NCBI RefSeq assembly: GCF_014199955.1
Contig: NZ_JACHOQ010000004.1
Span: 62,001 to 126,000 of the forward strand
Source: Brevundimonas aurantiaca
GTDB taxonomy: Bacteria; Pseudomonadota; Alphaproteobacteria; Caulobacterales; Caulobacteraceae
Reading direction: 5' to 3'
DNA: 64,000 nucleotides
In this document: one piece after another, positions 62,881 through 64,000 of the stretch
Layout of the letters: every line of letters begins with the position of its first letter
Numbering within the stretch: the first letter of the stretch is position 1
Notes under the pieces: generated by a model
Told to the model about the DNA's origin: nothing
Database searches by the model: none
What the model saw: the letters and a program-made list of their open reading frames with translations, nothing else
Position numbers and translations under genes: made by a program

Positions 62881-64000
62881 ATGAACATATCCCGCTTCTT
62901 CATCGACCGGCCGATCTTCGCGGCCGTGATCGCGGTGGTGATCACCATTGTCGGCGTCTTCGCCTATCCGCTGCTGCCCCTGTCGCAGTATCCGGAGATC
63001 GCGCCGCCGACGATCACCATCAACGCCGCCTATCCCGGCGCCTCGGCCGAAACCTTGGCCGAGACCGTCGCCGCCCCCATCGAGCAGGAGGTGAACGGCG
63101 TCGAGGACATGCTCTACATCACCTCCTCGTCCACCTCGGACGGGGCGGTGGCGATCACCGTCACCTTCCAGCCGGGCACCGATCTGGACGCCGCCCAGGT
63201 GCTCGTCCAGAACCGCGTGGCCCTGGCCGAACCGCGTCTGCCCGAGGCGGTCCGCCAAACCGGCGTGGTCGTCAACAAGGCCGAGAGCGGCTTCCTGATG
63301 ATCCTGGGGCTGACCTCGCCCGACGGCTCGCTGAACAACGACTATGTCGGCAACTACGCCAACTCGACCCTGCGGGACCGCCTGCTGCGGATCGAAGGCG
63401 TGGGCGCGGTCCAGGTCTTCGGCGGCGGCAACTATTCGATGCGGGTCTGGATCGACCCGGCCAAGGCGGCCGAGCGCGGCCTGACCGGGCCGGACATCGT
63501 CGCCGCCCTGCGGGCCCAGAACGTCCAGGCCGCCGCCGGCTCCATCGGCCAGCCGCCCTTCCCGAACAGCGCCTCGGCCTTCCAACTGCCGGTCCAGGTC
63601 CAAGGCCGTCTGACCGATCCCGACCAGTTCTCCAACGTCGTTCTGAAGACCGACAGCGAGGGCCGTGTCACCTATCTGCGCGACGTGGCGCGGATCGAAC
63701 TGGGGGCCCAGGACTACGGCATTCGCGGCTTCTTTGACGGCCAGCGCGGCGTCGGCCTGGCCATCGTGCAGCAGCCGGGCGCTAATGCGCTCGGCACCGC
63801 CGATCGGGTCCTGGCCGAGGTCGAGGCCGTCAAGGCCGAACTGCCGGCCGGGATGCAGGTCTCGGTGCCCTACAACCCCACCGAATTTGTCGCCGCCTCG
63901 GTTGAGTCGGTTCAGCACACCCTGATCGAGGCCGTGGTCCTGGTCGTGATCGTGGTCATGGTCTTCCTTCAGACCTGGCGCGCGGCCATCATTCCGATCG
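62881..64000 (+). CDS. RND efflux permease, HAE1 type (5' part)
   Basis: First 373 residues of an AcrB/MexB-type pump: MNISRFFIDRPIFAAVIAVV (TM1), LPLSQYPEIAPPTITINAAY, the pore-domain repeats and TM2 at VVLVVIVVMVFLQTWRAAII at the edge. It starts 3 bp after the adaptor stop. Proton-driven export of drugs or toxic compounds; specificity not predictable. The rest lies beyond the window. Confidence 0.93.
   Translation, partial: MNISRFFIDRPIFAAVIAVVITIVGVFAYPLLPLSQYPEIAPPTITINAAYPGASAETLAETVAAPIEQEVNGVEDMLYITSSSTSDGAVAITVTFQPGTDLDAAQVLVQNRVALAEPRLPEAVRQTGVVVNKAESGFLMILGLTSPDGSLNNDYVGNYANSTLRDRLLRIEGVGAVQVFGGGNYSMRVWIDPAKAAERGLTGPDIVAALRAQNVQAAAGSIGQPPFPNSASAFQLPVQVQGRLTDPDQFSNVVLKTDSEGRVTYLRDVARIELGAQDYGIRGFFDGQRGVGLAIVQQPGANALGTADRVLAEVEAVKAELPAGMQVSVPYNPTEFVAASVESVQHTLIEAVVLVVIVVMVFLQTWRAAIIPI

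Overview
The window is about 64 kb of GC-rich (high two-thirds percent GC by eye) alphaproteobacterial chromosome. Gene content points to Caulobacteraceae, most likely Brevundimonas: a Caulobacter-type gene transfer agent cluster, a maltodextrin locus built like the Caulobacter malA region, TonB-dependent receptors, an alphaproteobacterial RpoH, and intergenic palindromes common in this family. The genus is inference; the family is well supported.

Layout. 1-1645: 5' part of a TonB-dependent receptor (minus strand). 1740-2200: truncated IS5-like transposase. 2522-19350: a complete-looking gene transfer agent (GTA) structural cluster in RcGTA order (g1 small-terminase-like, TerL, portal, g3.5-like, prohead protease, capsid, connector, closure, tail terminator, tail tube, g10, g10.1, tape measure, g12, g13, peptidase g14, g15). 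It is unusually punctuated by a GNAT pair, three antisense genes (orphan Phd-type antitoxin, 154-aa membrane protein, cold-shock/DUF805 protein), inverted arrays of a GAGTGGC heptamer at gene junctions, two inverted copies of a terminal-inverted-repeat element, and an in-frame tandem repeat inside g15. 19530-31484: housekeeping genes (DnaJ-like, serC, NYN protein, purA, divergent receiver, rpoH, GNAT, rluD, DUF2799 lipoprotein, fba, pgk, gap).

31737-41325: branched-chain amino acid superoperon ilvD-ilvC-ilvB-ilvN/M-leuA-leuC-leuD-leuB. It is preceded by a leader peptide with a run of Val/Ile/Leu codons and a terminator with a visible alternative antiterminator pairing, and it ends at a strong terminator. 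The IlvN/M subunit is short and LeuA lacks its C-terminal allosteric domain, so transcriptional attenuation may be the main control. 41435-43630: ammonium transporter and a TorF-like porin.

43635-60912: starch/maltodextrin utilisation: GH15 glucoamylase, esterase, MFS transporter, Tat-type GH97, LacI regulator, two GH13 enzymes, TonB receptor and, after an unrelated ImmA/IrrE-membrane protein pair, a GluP-type sugar MFS. Three similar TTTGCA repeats lie 45-55 bp ahead of the GH97, GH13 and TonB-receptor start codons and are candidate LacI sites. 60930-64000: TetR regulator divergent from an RND efflux operon, with a perfect palindrome in the shared promoter region; the RND pump runs off the right edge.

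Most interesting points: the repeat-punctuated GTA cluster (a repeat supplies the start codon of the protease gene; inverted elements flank capsid-to-tail genes), the ilv attenuator, and the trimmed allosteric domains in the same operon.
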